A model generated the notes under the pieces. It saw nothing but the letters and a program-made list of their open reading frames with translations. It was not told the origin of the DNA and made no database searches. Shown in pieces: positions 43,147-53,226 of a DNA stretch of 64,000 bases; within the stretch, counting starts at the first letter, position 1, and each line of letters starts with the position of its first letter. The position numbers and the translations under genes were made by a program. Origin of the DNA: JAADEM01 sp965371855 (lineage in GTDB: Bacteria > Bacteroidota > Bacteroidia > Bacteroidales > Marinilabiliaceae); contig CBDUZZ010000015.1 in the NCBI GenBank assembly GCA_965371855.1, forward strand, positions 1 through 64,000, read 5' to 3'.

Positions 43147-44469
43147 CTACGGATCCAGTGGATCAATAGCGTTGGCATGTAATGAAATAAGGTTGGGGAA
43201 AAATTCCACATCATTTATTGAAATTCTATCTTTAAGCTTCACCGGCATATAACCAAAATGCTTAAAGCATGTGTTGTAATAATTATTGCTTACCACATAG
43301 TCAATATGACTTTCAGTTGCTGTAACAATAGATTTTTTATCATCCGGGATTCCATACCGAAATATTAATCTTGACCCATTTCTGAGATTAGTGGTTGTAT
43401 GACGCCCATGAGGATCCACAATTATTGCTTTCTCCGGCACATTATAATTATCTATCATCCACTTCTTCATTTCTATAGCTTCATAATAGGGTGTTTGGAA
43501 TGGATATACATTTGCACCTGATATAATAATCAATGGAACTTTATTCAATTTGTAACGATCAGCAGCAAGTTTTACTCTTTTTTTTGCACTTTCACTAATA
43601 TTTATATCATCGCCCGAAGAATTGGGTGAATCGCCAAGCAACAAAATGGATGCATAATTATATTCATCCCAGTCTATTGAAGGGATATATGCTAAAGCTA
43701 CTTTGTTTTCCCCTTCTTCAAGTGGTTCGAACTTACCTGCTTCATCTCTGTTGTTTAGTTTTAAAAGTTCAAGAGCAAAATGCAAAGCCGGTTCAAAAAA
43801 CAGGGTGAATTTTTCTTTATCCTGATTCATACTGTTCACAATATTCCAAACCTTTTGGCGGTATTCCTCGCTGTTAACATCAAAAGCCGGCCCATCACTA
43901 ACTATATCCCTTGGAGCCTCACCTAAAGCATATTCTTCAATAATGTTGTTAATTCCTGCACATGCATCAATCCATGCCAATTCCAATAATCTTTTGTTTG
44001 AAACTGAAACATATTTTTGAAATACACCCGAAGGTCTTGTATGCTTTATGATCAGATGGTTCAATTCCGTAGAAGTACTAACCAGATTGCCTAAATGTGA
44101 AGCAACATCATTCATATCAGTTTGAGAAATTTTCAGTTTTTCAGCAATTTGTACAATTGAACTATTTTGATTAGATGCTAAGCTTATCACTTTATTAATG
44201 AAACTTTCATTAAATTCAGAGAGTACAATATCCTTCTCTAATTCTGAATTAACATTAGACAATCCTTGCATTAGTGTGAAAAGATAAAAATTACGATCCT
44301 GTACATATGAACCACTAAATTGGAAGGTATAATTCTTATCAAAAAGCATTTCTTCTTCCTTTTCAGGAACTTCAGGCATAATATCAGGTTCATCATCTCC
44401 CTCTTCACATTTACAGCATAATAAAAGGATGCAAAATAAAAGGATGTATAAACCATATAGTTTTTTCAT
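43147..44469 (-). CDS. YdcF/SanA-type (DUF218) lipoprotein
   Basis: This 440-residue lipoprotein has a Cys-rich signal (LFCILLLCCKCEEGDDEPD). The first 240 residues are unrecognised and mostly helical. The C-terminal 190 residues match the DUF218 fold: ASILLLGDSPNSSG, VKLAADRYKLNKVPLIIISG, 'IIVDPHGRHTTTNLRNG' and 'IVTATESHIDYVV'. DUF218 proteins of other bacteria are linked to envelope or vancomycin-barrier functions, but their chemistry is unclear. Being placed directly after SusD, it probably acts on or binds the imported substrate. It is longer than the usual 200-250 residues because of the N-terminal extension. Confidence 0.8.
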   Translation of the reverse strand: MKKLYGLYILLFCILLLCCKCEEGDDEPDIMPEVPEKEEEMLFDKNYTFQFSGSYVQDRNFYLFTLMQGLSNVNSELEKDIVLSEFNESFINKVISLASNQNSSIVQIAEKLKISQTDMNDVASHLGNLVSTSTELNHLIIKHTRPSGVFQKYVSVSNKRLLELAWIDACAGINNIIEEYALGEAPRDIVSDGPAFDVNSEEYRQKVWNIVNSMNQDKEKFTLFFEPALHFALELLKLNNRDEAGKFEPLEEGENKVALAYIPSIDWDEYNYASILLLGDSPNSSGDDINISESAKKRVKLAADRYKLNKVPLIIISGANVYPFQTPYYEAIEMKKWMIDNYNVPEKAIIVDPHGRHTTTNLRNGSRLIFRYGIPDDKKSIVTATESHIDYVVSNNYYNTCFKHFGYMPVKLKDRISINDVEFFPNLISLHANAIDPLDP

Positions 44470-44576
44470 GAATTCAGTTTAAAAATATTTCGGCAAATAA
44501 TTTTCTCCACATTTCCATTATCAGAAAGTCAACTTTCCCAAAGCTTTAGACTCTGGAAAAGTTATTGAATACCGTA

Positions 44577-45944
44577 CTAATTATATCCGGGATTCTGATC
44601 AAAAATATCTTTGTTGTTCATCTTTTCAATCTCCGTTTGAGGAACAGGGAAGATGTACCTGTATTCTGCAATATCAAGCCCATTTTTTGCCATTTCGCTT
44701 TTAGCCATCCCTGTCCTTATCAGGTCGAACCAACGATGTCCTTCAAAAGGAAATTCAAGTTGACGCTCTTTTAGTATGGCAGTCCTAAATGCACCTTGGT
44801 CAGAAACATCGGTTGAATTAATTGCAATAAGACCTGCCCTTTCATGTACCTCATTTAGGTATTTAAAAGCATCACCATTAGCATTATATCCAATTTCATT
44901 CAAGGTTTCGGCATACATTAACAAAACATCTGCATACCTTAATACAATAAAATCGTTCCCCACTTTTTTAGTGGTAGTAGACGGTTCATCATAGAATTTA
45001 TTTAATTTGAATGCAGCCCCAAACTGAGTGTATTGAATAAGTTCTTTACGGTTGTCCTCGTCTGAATATGCCTCTTTTAAAATTTCTGTAATAGGAGAAA
45101 TGGAAACATCTGAAACCGTAAACCAATCGCCATGTCCTTCGCCAACTACCTCTTTATTAAAACGAATGGCAAATATGATTTCACTATTCATTTTATTATT
45201 GACATTAAAAACATCAGTTACATCGTTTTGCAACGAATAGACACCATCTACTATTTGTTCCAGTATATTCTTGGTCTCAGTAATTTTTTTTTGAGTAAGA
45301 TATACTTTGCCCAGCAGTGCTTTTGCTGCACCGGAAGTAGCTCTTCCAATGTCAACACCTTGATAACTGACGGGTAGTTGTTCTATTGCTTTTAATAAAT
45401 CATTTTCAATAGTTTGGTACACCTCATTAATATCAGAGCGACCAATGCTTAAGGCTTCATTAGGACTTACAGGATTTAAAATAACAGGAATTTCACCCCA
45501 GAACCTTACCATGTTAAAATAAGTAAGTGCCCTAATAAAATGTGCCTCACCGTCATACTGGTTTTTAATGCTAAAATCAGTATCCTCTAACCTGCTAATT
45601 ACTTCATTGCACCTAAGAATTCCATTATAATAGGTCGCCCAGGTACTAAGTAAAATCCCATTTGCGGAGGTTTCTTCAAATTTGTCAATGTTATATCTGT
45701 CTTGAGTGCCTGCTGTTGGGGCAGATAACTCAATATTATCAGATCGATATTCCACCATTTCAAAGTAAATGCCTACTTCACTTTGTAATTTAGCATAGGC
45801 GGCCATTAACGCGGTATTAAAATCATTGGCATCCTTATAAAAGTTGCCTACGTTTGCTTCATCGTGAGGTGCAAGGTCTAAAAAGTCTTCTTCACATGAG
45901 TAAAGAGAAAAAATTGTAAATATTATGATTATTATTTTTTTCAT
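44577..45944 (-). CDS. SusD/RagB family nutrient-binding lipoprotein
   Basis: The 455-residue surface lipoprotein has the signal IIIIIFTIFSLYSCEEDFLD and the 'CEEDFLDLAPHDEANVGNFY' opening of RagB/SusD. Typical core and end motifs are visible: AHFIRALTYFNMVRFWGEIP, TAILKERQLEFPFEGHRWFD and the C-terminal IFPVPQTEIEKMNNKDIFDQ NPGYN. It starts 17 bp after its SusC partner at 45962. It would capture the substrate of this locus on the cell surface. Confidence 0.94.
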   Translation of the reverse strand: MKKIIIIIFTIFSLYSCEEDFLDLAPHDEANVGNFYKDANDFNTALMAAYAKLQSEVGIYFEMVEYRSDNIELSAPTAGTQDRYNIDKFEETSANGILLSTWATYYNGILRCNEVISRLEDTDFSIKNQYDGEAHFIRALTYFNMVRFWGEIPVILNPVSPNEALSIGRSDINEVYQTIENDLLKAIEQLPVSYQGVDIGRATSGAAKALLGKVYLTQKKITETKNILEQIVDGVYSLQNDVTDVFNVNNKMNSEIIFAIRFNKEVVGEGHGDWFTVSDVSISPITEILKEAYSDEDNRKELIQYTQFGAAFKLNKFYDEPSTTTKKVGNDFIVLRYADVLLMYAETLNEIGYNANGDAFKYLNEVHERAGLIAINSTDVSDQGAFRTAILKERQLEFPFEGHRWFDLIRTGMAKSEMAKNGLDIAEYRYIFPVPQTEIEKMNNKDIFDQNPGYN

Positions 45945-45961
45945 GATCTTATTTCTTTAAA

Positions 45962-48900
45962 TTAGAAATTAATGTTTACACCCATCGTAATTGTTCTTGG
46001 CAAGGGATATGTACCATAGTCAACACCCGGTGTCAAAGAGTTGTTATCATATAAATTTACTTCAGGATTATAACCTGTATAGTTGGTAATTGTCAGTAGG
46101 TTTTGTCCTGTCACATAAACTCTTGCCTTATCAATCTTAATTTTAGAAGTAAGTGTTTTTGGTAATGTATAGCCAACAGTAACATTTTGCAGGCGAAAGT
46201 AAGATCCATCTTCAATATGCCATGTTGATGTCCGTCCATTGTTTCCTTTACTTTTCCGGTTAGCACGATTCGTATTTCCGTCGCCCGTATTATCTTCAGA
46301 TATCCACCTATCCAAGGCAACTGTTGAGTTGTTAAAATTACCTTCCATGTTGTAGTTGTACCTTCTCAAGAGATGTAAAATCTCGTTACCATGCACACCT
46401 TGAAAGCTGAAACTAAAATCAATACCTTTATATTTTAGTGATGATGAGAAACCGTATGTAAAATCAGGGAAATAGCTTCCTACAACAGTCCGGTCATTAT
46501 TGACATCCAACACGCCGTTTTTATCCACATCTACAAATAGAAAATCTCCAACCTGTGTATTATCGAAGTGTGGATACTTATCTAATTCCTCTTGATTTTT
46601 ATATATACCATCCTGAACTAACAAATAGTATGATCCAATAGGTTCACCAACTTGTGTTATAAAATAGGCATGACTTGTTCCGGCAGTTGTAATTATGGGA
46701 GCGTCTTCAGGTCCCAGTGCCACAACTTCATTTTTATTAGTTGAAAAATTAACTGATGTAGTCCAATCAACTTTCCCAATTTTGTTTCGCGAGGTTAAAG
46801 TAAGCTCCCAGCCTGTATTATTTATTTTGCCAATGTTTTGTCTGGCTGATCCAAAACCTGTGGTATAAGGTACTGGAACGTTTAGCAATAAATCAGTAGT
46901 GTTACTATTGTACCAGTCTGCCTCAATGGTTAATTGGTTTTTAAAAAGACCAATATCCATCCCAAGGTTAAACATGGCTGTTTTTTCCCAACCAAGGTCT
47001 GCATTTTCCACGTTTGATGGTTTTAATCCGTTCACACTTTGACCATCTCCACTCCCCAAAATATAATTGTCTTTACTTACGCGAGAGACGTGCTCGTAAT
47101 TTCCTATCTGAAAGTTTCCGGTTAATCCATAACTTGCTCTTAATTTTAAGCTGCTAATGGTTCTAATGTTTTTCATAAAACGTTCTTCAGTAACTCTCCA
47201 ACCCATAGAACCAGATGGAAAATAACCCCATTTATTGTTTTTGCCGAATCGTGAAGAACCATCTGTCCTGATAGCTGCGGACATTAGATACTTTCCTTTG
47301 TAATCGTACTGAACTCGTCCTAACCAAGAAAGTAACGACCATTCAGAGATGCTGGAAGTCCCATTGACCACCGTTCCTGCTCCTAATGTATGAACCAGAT
47401 CATTAGGGAAATTAGTAGCCTCCACTCTATGCTTATTGCGGTAATTTTTTTGAGCAGAAAATCCTGCCAATCCCTTGATTGAATGGTCTCCAAAAATTTT
47501 ATCGTATGACAGTGTGTGTTCATTTACCCAGTTTAAGTAGTAAGTTGTACTTGCCCATCCTATTGGATTGGAAGGTGAGTCGTAATACTTCCAACCACGG
47601 GTTGGTAACGATGAAGGTCTGTAATAATCTGCATGATAATGATTGTAGCTAACACCCAATGAGAGCTTATATTTCAATCCATCGATAAACTCATATTCCA
47701 GGTAACCGTTCCCCATTAAATTAGCATGGTGTACTTTATTTTCTTCCAAATTAGCCTGAGCCACAGGATTTATAATCTCGTTATGCTGATAATCGGTTCC
47801 AATTCTCCAGTATCCATTCCCGTCAAAATTATATGAACCATCATCATTATATACAGGCCAAGTTGGGGATATGCCAAGCGCAGAAGCCACTACTCCTTGA
47901 TCAAAGTATGGTCCATATGCATCAACTACATTTTCAGACGTAAATGAAGGATTAAACTTCACCCCAACCTTAAATTTTCCATATTGTGCATCAATATTTA
48001 ACCGAACGCCATATCTTTTATAATCGGAATTAATGATTATTCCCTTTTGATCAAAATAATTGCCGGAAATAAAATACTTGATATTATCTGACCCACCGGA
48101 AAACGATAGAGTATGTTTTGTTATAGGAGCAGATCTAAAAATCTCATCCTGCCAATCGGTATTTGTTAATCCTGATTTTCCTTCAAGATATGGAATCAGC
48201 TCAGGCGGTATTTTCATCCACCCCTCTTTTCGAACTTCGTTTGGATCATTAATACTGCCAGTCGGTACAGCATCCAGATAAGCATTGTTATGTCCGTCAC
48301 GAGACAATTCGGCATACTGATATGCATCCAGCATTTCAATTTTTTTAGATGCCTCTTGAATTCCATAAAAAGCATTATAGCTGATTTTCATCTTTCCTGA
48401 CTTGCCACTTTTTGTGGTAATTAGTATTACTCCGTTGGAACCACGTGAACCATAAATTGCGGCAGCAGAAGCATCTTTCAAAACTTCGATTGATTCAATA
48501 TCGTCAATATTTACAGTTTCCACAGCTTGTGAACCTCTGTCAGCAGGTATTCCATCAATTACATATAATGGTTCATTACCCGCAGTAATGGAACCAGTTC
48601 CCCTAACTTTTATTGTTAATGCGGCTCCCGGTTCACCAGTTGTTTGAAGTACTTGTACTCCAGCCATTTTTCCGGCTAATGCCTGATCGAATCCGGAAAC
48701 AGCGATATCTTGTAAATCTTCTCCTTTTACTGAAGCAATTGAGGTGGTTACATCCCTTCTGTTCTGAACTCCATACCCAACGGCCACAACTTCATCTAAT
48801 CCAAACATCTCATCTTCCATCACAACATTTATTTGTGATAGGCCTGCAATAATAATCTCTTGCGCCTTCATCCCAATAAATGAAAAAACCAGAATTTCTG

Positions 48901-49447
48901 CATCATCAGGGATTTCAAGCGAATAGTTACCATCAACATCTGTGATAGCACCAATAGTAGTTTCTTTTACCACTACTGTAACGCCCGGAATAGGGTCACC
49001 GTTGTTGTCGGTTATTTTTCCGGTAATGATTTTCTGCTGAGGCTGTTGTTTCAATACTTTTTCTGGTGCAACTTTTGGTTTTTCCTTCGGTACAATAACG
49101 ATAACTTTGTCTCTCACTTTGTAAGTCATATTTGTACCTTTCAGGCAATAATCCAGGATTTCCTCTACTGTAGCTTTCGAGAAATCACAGGTAATACTAC
49201 CAAGCTCTTCAATGTCGTCCACGTTATAAACAAACGTGAATTCACTCTGCGCTTTAATGTTTTTGAATAATTTTTTTACACTGGCATTTTCAAGCCTTAT
49301 GTCTAACAAGGTATTCTGCGAGTATGTACTTGCAGACACCTGAATTAAACAGCATAAAATCATTACAAAAGATAAACGCATAATTAAAAACAGTTTTCGG
49401 AACGGGTTTAATGATAAAACGGTTCCATTAATCCAATTTTTTTTCAT
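45962..49447 (-). CDS. SusC/RagA-type TonB-linked outer membrane protein with STN domain
   Basis: This 1161-residue importer begins with a signal region RLSFVMILCCLIQVSASTYS, then STN (LDIRLENASVKKLFKNIKAQ SEFTFVYNVDD, about 45-115), CarboxypepD_reg (ITGKITDNNGDPIPGVTVVV), plug (EPLYVIDGIPADRGSQAVET; AAAIYGSRGSNGVILITTKS) and a barrel ending VNINF. The STN domain fits signalling to the FecR encoded 108 bp upstream. Its STN segment ILDYCLKGTNMTYKVRDKVI is almost identical to that in the ATPase-SusC chimera at 36.4 kb, so the two SusC proteins are close relatives. Confidence 0.95.
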   Translation of the reverse strand: MKKNWINGTVLSLNPFRKLFLIMRLSFVMILCCLIQVSASTYSQNTLLDIRLENASVKKLFKNIKAQSEFTFVYNVDDIEELGSITCDFSKATVEEILDYCLKGTNMTYKVRDKVIVIVPKEKPKVAPEKVLKQQPQQKIITGKITDNNGDPIPGVTVVVKETTIGAITDVDGNYSLEIPDDAEILVFSFIGMKAQEIIIAGLSQINVVMEDEMFGLDEVVAVGYGVQNRRDVTTSIASVKGEDLQDIAVSGFDQALAGKMAGVQVLQTTGEPGAALTIKVRGTGSITAGNEPLYVIDGIPADRGSQAVETVNIDDIESIEVLKDASAAAIYGSRGSNGVILITTKSGKSGKMKISYNAFYGIQEASKKIEMLDAYQYAELSRDGHNNAYLDAVPTGSINDPNEVRKEGWMKIPPELIPYLEGKSGLTNTDWQDEIFRSAPITKHTLSFSGGSDNIKYFISGNYFDQKGIIINSDYKRYGVRLNIDAQYGKFKVGVKFNPSFTSENVVDAYGPYFDQGVVASALGISPTWPVYNDDGSYNFDGNGYWRIGTDYQHNEIINPVAQANLEENKVHHANLMGNGYLEYEFIDGLKYKLSLGVSYNHYHADYYRPSSLPTRGWKYYDSPSNPIGWASTTYYLNWVNEHTLSYDKIFGDHSIKGLAGFSAQKNYRNKHRVEATNFPNDLVHTLGAGTVVNGTSSISEWSLLSWLGRVQYDYKGKYLMSAAIRTDGSSRFGKNNKWGYFPSGSMGWRVTEERFMKNIRTISSLKLRASYGLTGNFQIGNYEHVSRVSKDNYILGSGDGQSVNGLKPSNVENADLGWEKTAMFNLGMDIGLFKNQLTIEADWYNSNTTDLLLNVPVPYTTGFGSARQNIGKINNTGWELTLTSRNKIGKVDWTTSVNFSTNKNEVVALGPEDAPIITTAGTSHAYFITQVGEPIGSYYLLVQDGIYKNQEELDKYPHFDNTQVGDFLFVDVDKNGVLDVNNDRTVVGSYFPDFTYGFSSSLKYKGIDFSFSFQGVHGNEILHLLRRYNYNMEGNFNNSTVALDRWISEDNTGDGNTNRANRKSKGNNGRTSTWHIEDGSYFRLQNVTVGYTLPKTLTSKIKIDKARVYVTGQNLLTITNYTGYNPEVNLYDNNSLTPGVDYGTYPLPRTITMGVNINF

Positions 49448-49460
49448 AAATTTGAAATGT

Positions 49461-49544
49461 TTTAGTTAATGATTACATTTTCCTCTCACAGGAATGTTTA
49501 GCTAACTCTAAGCGGGAAATGTTATAGCATTTTCCGCTTTTTAT
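49461..49544 (+). ncRNA. Candidate antisense RNA at the fecR-susC junction (DonS-like)
   Basis: Plus-strand TAAATTTG at 49447-49454 overlaps the susC ATG as a possible -7 box. The stem AGCGGGAAATG/CATTTTCCGCT (49511-49521/49528-49538) is followed by T5. The predicted RNA of about 84 nt would be antisense to the susC leader, ending short of fecR. The layout is the same as at 18685-18768, although the rest of the spacer has diverged. There is no expression evidence. Confidence 0.4.
49511..49542 (+). terminator. Hairpin with U-tract between fecR and susC (reads on plus strand)
   Basis: Eleven-pair stem with one G-T pair and loop TTATAG, followed by CTTTTTATC on the plus strand. It shares GCGGGAAATG and CATTTcCCGC arms with the hairpin at 18735-18766. 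In the gene direction no T-run follows. Confidence 0.7.
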
Positions 49545-49554
49545 CTTTAATTAT

Positions 49555-50721
49555 CTACTTAATTATCACTCTGTTTTTTTCTAATTCGAACTCTACTTTC
49601 TTTGTTAATTCTAATATCTTTAGAATTTCATTGAACTCGTTGTACCTTTTAACATCTATTGAAAACCTCAGTTTTTTTACTTCAAGGCTTGCATAATCAA
49701 CATCAATATTATACCATCTCGAAAGGTCGTTAAATATCTCCTCCAATGTATTTTCTTCAAACAAAATACGACCATCTTTCCATGCTATAAATCTATTTAC
49801 ATCAACATTTTTAACACTAACTCCCAATTCTGAAACAGTTGCCTGTTGGTTAGGGATTAAAGTATACTCTTTTTGTGATTCAGTCTGACTGATTGTTACT
49901 TTTCCTGTTACAAGAGTTGTAGCCAGTTGGTTTTCATCGGAATATGCCCTTACGTTAAAAGAGGTTCCAAATACATTCACATCCATTTTTGAAGTGTGTA
50001 CTATAAAAGGACTATTCTTATTTTCAGTAACTTCAAAAAATGCTTCTCCTTCTTCGAGATAAACATCTCTGCTACCGGCTGCAAACTCAACAGGGTATTT
50101 TATTGTTGTCCCTGAATTTAACCAAACTTTAGTGCCATCTGATAAAATAAGCTGATACTCCCCACCTCGTGGAATTTCGATAGTATTATATTGTAATTTC
50201 CGAGGCTTGACCTTTTTACCGGAAGAATTATAAATTATCTCTTTATTATTATTACTTATAATTGTACCATCGAATTCGGCAATTAGCTCTTTTTCATCTT
50301 CGAGGTTTACAACCGTTCCATCAGCCAATTTCAGAATTGCTTTGCTTGTACCGGGTAGAATTTCGGTTTTCACCAACTGAGTTTCTGATTTATTGTTTTT
50401 CTGATAAACAAACCAGGTCATAAAGATTAATGGGATTAAAACGGCTGCGTATTTAAGAACTTCACGGTAAATACTTCTTGTTTTTCGCGCTTTAGTAAGT
50501 TCAATAAATTCTGAATAGGCCTGGTCTTTATTAAATTCTGAAAGGATTTTTAATTTTGCCGAAACGTTGGCTTCATCTTTTAATGAGTCGTATAGTGCTT
50601 GATTGCCCTCATCTTCTTTCAGCCATTCATCCAATATTAACTGCTCTTTATTGGTTAATTCCTGTTCCCTTTCGGTTAAAAGGAGTTTTACTATCTGGTC
50701 TGTTTTTTCGAATTCTATCAT
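49555..50721 (-). CDS. FecR-family anti-sigma factor
   Basis: The 388-residue membrane regulator has a cytoplasmic N-terminal part of about 90 residues, a transmembrane helix (EVLKYAAVLIPLIFMTWFVY), a periplasmic FecR domain (ILPGTSKAILKLADGTVVNL; IPRGGEYQLILSDGTKVWLN; EGEAFFEVTENKNSPFIVHT) and a C-terminal STN-like module (FEENTLEEIFNDLSRWYNID). It should sequester the ECF sigma factor encoded upstream and be released by the STN domain of the SusC downstream. All components for that three-part switch are intact here. Confidence 0.93.
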   Translation of the reverse strand: MIEFEKTDQIVKLLLTEREQELTNKEQLILDEWLKEDEGNQALYDSLKDEANVSAKLKILSEFNKDQAYSEFIELTKARKTRSIYREVLKYAAVLIPLIFMTWFVYQKNNKSETQLVKTEILPGTSKAILKLADGTVVNLEDEKELIAEFDGTIISNNNKEIIYNSSGKKVKPRKLQYNTIEIPRGGEYQLILSDGTKVWLNSGTTIKYPVEFAAGSRDVYLEEGEAFFEVTENKNSPFIVHTSKMDVNVFGTSFNVRAYSDENQLATTLVTGKVTISQTESQKEYTLIPNQQATVSELGVSVKNVDVNRFIAWKDGRILFEENTLEEIFNDLSRWYNIDVDYASLEVKKLRFSIDVKRYNEFNEILKILELTKKVEFELEKNRVIIK

Positions 50722-50805
50722 TGTATTTTATTGTTCTTAACATTATAAACACAGTTGTTGGGAATATGGGTGACAGTTGGTGGATATTTTTTATTAAAAA
50801 GATAC

Positions 50806-51381
50806 TTAATTCAACAACTGCAACAGTAGCAAAAAAGCCGGGAGTTCAAGTTCTGTTCTTAAAAAGCGATATGCTTTTAATTTTAATGTTTTTACGGTAT
50901 TTACTGAAACACCAGCCTTCTCAGCAATTTCCCGGTTGGTTAATCCTTCCATGCTAAGCATGATTACCTTTTTTCTTTCGGGAGAAAGTTTATCAATGGC
51001 AACATAAATTTGCCGGTAATACTCCTCTTCAATAATTACCTGTTGTATCGATTTATCATCTATCCTAAAATTTGCCAGCTCGTTTTGATTTGAAATATCA
51101 ATGCCTGACCATTTTGTATTGTTGCGAATGGCATTAAGACTGGCATTTTTCACACAATTATACAAATATGCAGTTAGGGCTTTTTCTGAATTGAAATTGG
51201 CATCGCCTCTCCAAAGATTCATAATTACATCCTGAACGACATCTTCAGCAGCAGTTTTTTGGTTCAAAAAATTAGAAGAAAAATTACAAAGTGAAGAATA
51301 ATAATTATCGTATAAGAATTTGTAACCTTCCTTTTTCTTGAGGTTTATTTGCTCGATTATAATGTCATTTATTTCCCCCAC
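50806..51381 (-). CDS. FecI-like ECF sigma factor
   Basis: This 191-residue sigma-70 family protein has region 2 (YYSSLCNFSSNFLNQKTAAE DVVQDVIMNLW) and a region 4 helix-turn-helix (GLTNREIAEKAGVSVNTVKT LKLKAYRFL). The start is probably the GTG at 51381 (MGEINDIII); the nearby ATG is out of frame. A purine-rich AAGAAGTGGGGG stretch overlaps the start region. It leads the minus-strand series running through fecR, susC, susD and on to the phosphohexomutase, and is divergent from the PhoD-like gene with a 120-bp spacer. Confidence 0.92.
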   Translation of the reverse strand: MGEINDIIIEQINLKKKEGYKFLYDNYYSSLCNFSSNFLNQKTAAEDVVQDVIMNLWRGDANFNSEKALTAYLYNCVKNASLNAIRNNTKWSGIDISNQNELANFRIDDKSIQQVIIEEEYYRQIYVAIDKLSPERKKVIMLSMEGLTNREIAEKAGVSVNTVKTLKLKAYRFLRTELELPAFLLLLQLLN

Positions 51382-51501
51382 TTCTTAGGATAAAGTATTA
51401 TGATTATTTAATTTTTGTAAATATAAATATAAAATATGAGCAAGACAATTTTGTTTCTCAATTAATAAACCGACTTTTGTATGTCCTGTAAATAAAAAAT
51501 T

Positions 51502-52965
51502 ATGAAATTTTTGTTGTTCAAGTTGAGCATTGTTTTTTTCTCTGTTTTTTTCTCATGTAGTAGTATAAAAATTAACGGGCCATATTTTGCAACCGGCATT
51601 AAAATAGGAGAAGTAACACAAACTGAGGTGATTATATGGGTACGTTTAACTCAAAATCCCGAGAGAGTTGGAAATAACGCTCCTATGCCTGATGTTAAAT
51701 ATATTGATTCCAAAACCGGGAAAATTAGAAAGCATAAAAACAGACTTAATGAGACTCCGGTGGTTACTTATCCTGAAAACTTCACAGTGAAAACTATTCA
51801 AGGAGCAACCCCCGGTAGTGAAGGTAAGGTTCGGATAAAATATAAAATTAAAGAAGAAAAGGAGTGGACACAACTTGAATGGGAAACAGTAGATCGGGCG
51901 AAAGACTTCATTCATCAATTTAAACTATCAAAACTATCAAAAGGAAAAGAATACCAATTGTTGGTAGAGGCAAGTTCATTGAAAAATAATGCAGTAAGTG
52001 CTTCTATCTCGGGGGAGTTTAAAACTGCACCCGGTATTGAATCTTCTTCGGATATAAATTTTATTGTTGTTACCGGAACTGCTTATGTAGATGTTGATAG
52101 TGAAACGGGTTTTAAATTGTATCCCGGTTCTTTAAAATTTGAACCGGAATTTTTTGTACATACCGGAGATATTATTTACTACGACAGAATGGCCAAAACT
52201 AAAGAATTAGCCTTGTGGCACTGGGACAGAATGTACAGTCTTCCTGACATAATTAATTTTCACTGTCAAGTTGCAAGTTATTTTATAAAAGACGACCATG
52301 ATGTGTGGATGGATGATTGTTACCCCGGCATGAAAACCAGATATATGGGTGAGTTTACATATGAACAGGGAACACAAATATTTTTGGATGAAGTACCGAT
52401 GGGAGAAAAAACTTACCGCACTGTACGTTGGGGAAAAGATTTGCAAATATGGTTGGTTGAAGGAAGAGACTACCGAAGTTCTAACGATATACCTGATGGA
52501 CCGGAAAAAACTATATGGGGAAAAGAGCAGATGGATTGGTTTAAATCAACTGTGGAACTATCGGATGCTACATACAAGGTGCTGATTAGCCCAACACCAA
52601 TTATTGGTCCCGACCGTAAAAACAAAAACGACAACCATGCAAATAGTGGTTTTAAATATGAAGGAGACCAACTAAGAAAGTTTATTAGTGAGCAGGAAAA
52701 TATGGTAATTGTTTGCGGTGACAGGCATTGGCAGTATATCTCGAAAGATCTGGAAACAGGGGTGATAGAATTTAGTTGTGGGCCGGCCAGTAATAAACAT
52801 GCCGGGGGATGGAGACAGTCTAATAAACTTCCTGAACATCTTTATCTTAATGTAACTGGGGGATTTATGGAAGGAATAGTGTCTCAAGCTGATGGAAAAT
52901 CAACATTAACTTTCAGGCACTATGACCCAGATGGGAAGCTATTGAATGAATATATAGTTGAATGA
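51502..52965 (+). CDS. PhoD-like alkaline phosphatase/phosphodiesterase lipoprotein
   Basis: The 487-residue secreted metallo-enzyme is probably a lipoprotein (SIVFFSVFFSCSSIK). An N-terminal beta-domain (about 25-170; TGIKIGEVTQTEVIIWVRLT) precedes the phosphatase domain. Metal-site motifs are PEFFVHTGDIIYYD, SYFIKDDHDVWMDD and IVCGDRHWQYIS. PhoD-family enzymes cleave phosphomonoesters and phosphodiesters such as teichoic acids. It is divergent from the SusCD/phosphodiesterase locus, sharing its intergenic region, so it may supply phosphate or trim the same substrate. It is also followed by the sulfatase cluster, so membership in either group is possible. Confidence 0.88.
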   Translation: MKFLLFKLSIVFFSVFFSCSSIKINGPYFATGIKIGEVTQTEVIIWVRLTQNPERVGNNAPMPDVKYIDSKTGKIRKHKNRLNETPVVTYPENFTVKTIQGATPGSEGKVRIKYKIKEEKEWTQLEWETVDRAKDFIHQFKLSKLSKGKEYQLLVEASSLKNNAVSASISGEFKTAPGIESSSDINFIVVTGTAYVDVDSETGFKLYPGSLKFEPEFFVHTGDIIYYDRMAKTKELALWHWDRMYSLPDIINFHCQVASYFIKDDHDVWMDDCYPGMKTRYMGEFTYEQGTQIFLDEVPMGEKTYRTVRWGKDLQIWLVEGRDYRSSNDIPDGPEKTIWGKEQMDWFKSTVELSDATYKVLISPTPIIGPDRKNKNDNHANSGFKYEGDQLRKFISEQENMVIVCGDRHWQYISKDLETGVIEFSCGPASNKHAGGWRQSNKLPEHLYLNVTGGFMEGIVSQADGKSTLTFRHYDPDGKLLNEYIVE

Positions 52966-53226
52966 ATCAGATGAATAAACAGAGGTGCCAGCAATTCTTT
53001 ATGTTGGATAATTGAAAGCTAACACTAGTACCTATTAAGCATTAGCTTAAAATAGCAGTGTTTTATTGTTTAAGATGAAAATATGTTAGTTATTTGATTA
53101 ATCACGTCACGGTCATCTTATTAATAATTGTAAATTTGTCACTCATGTAGTTTTTACATATAAATATACTTTGAATTAAACAACAATAAAAAATGTAAAC
53201 CAACAAAAAAACTAAGGAAAAGAATT

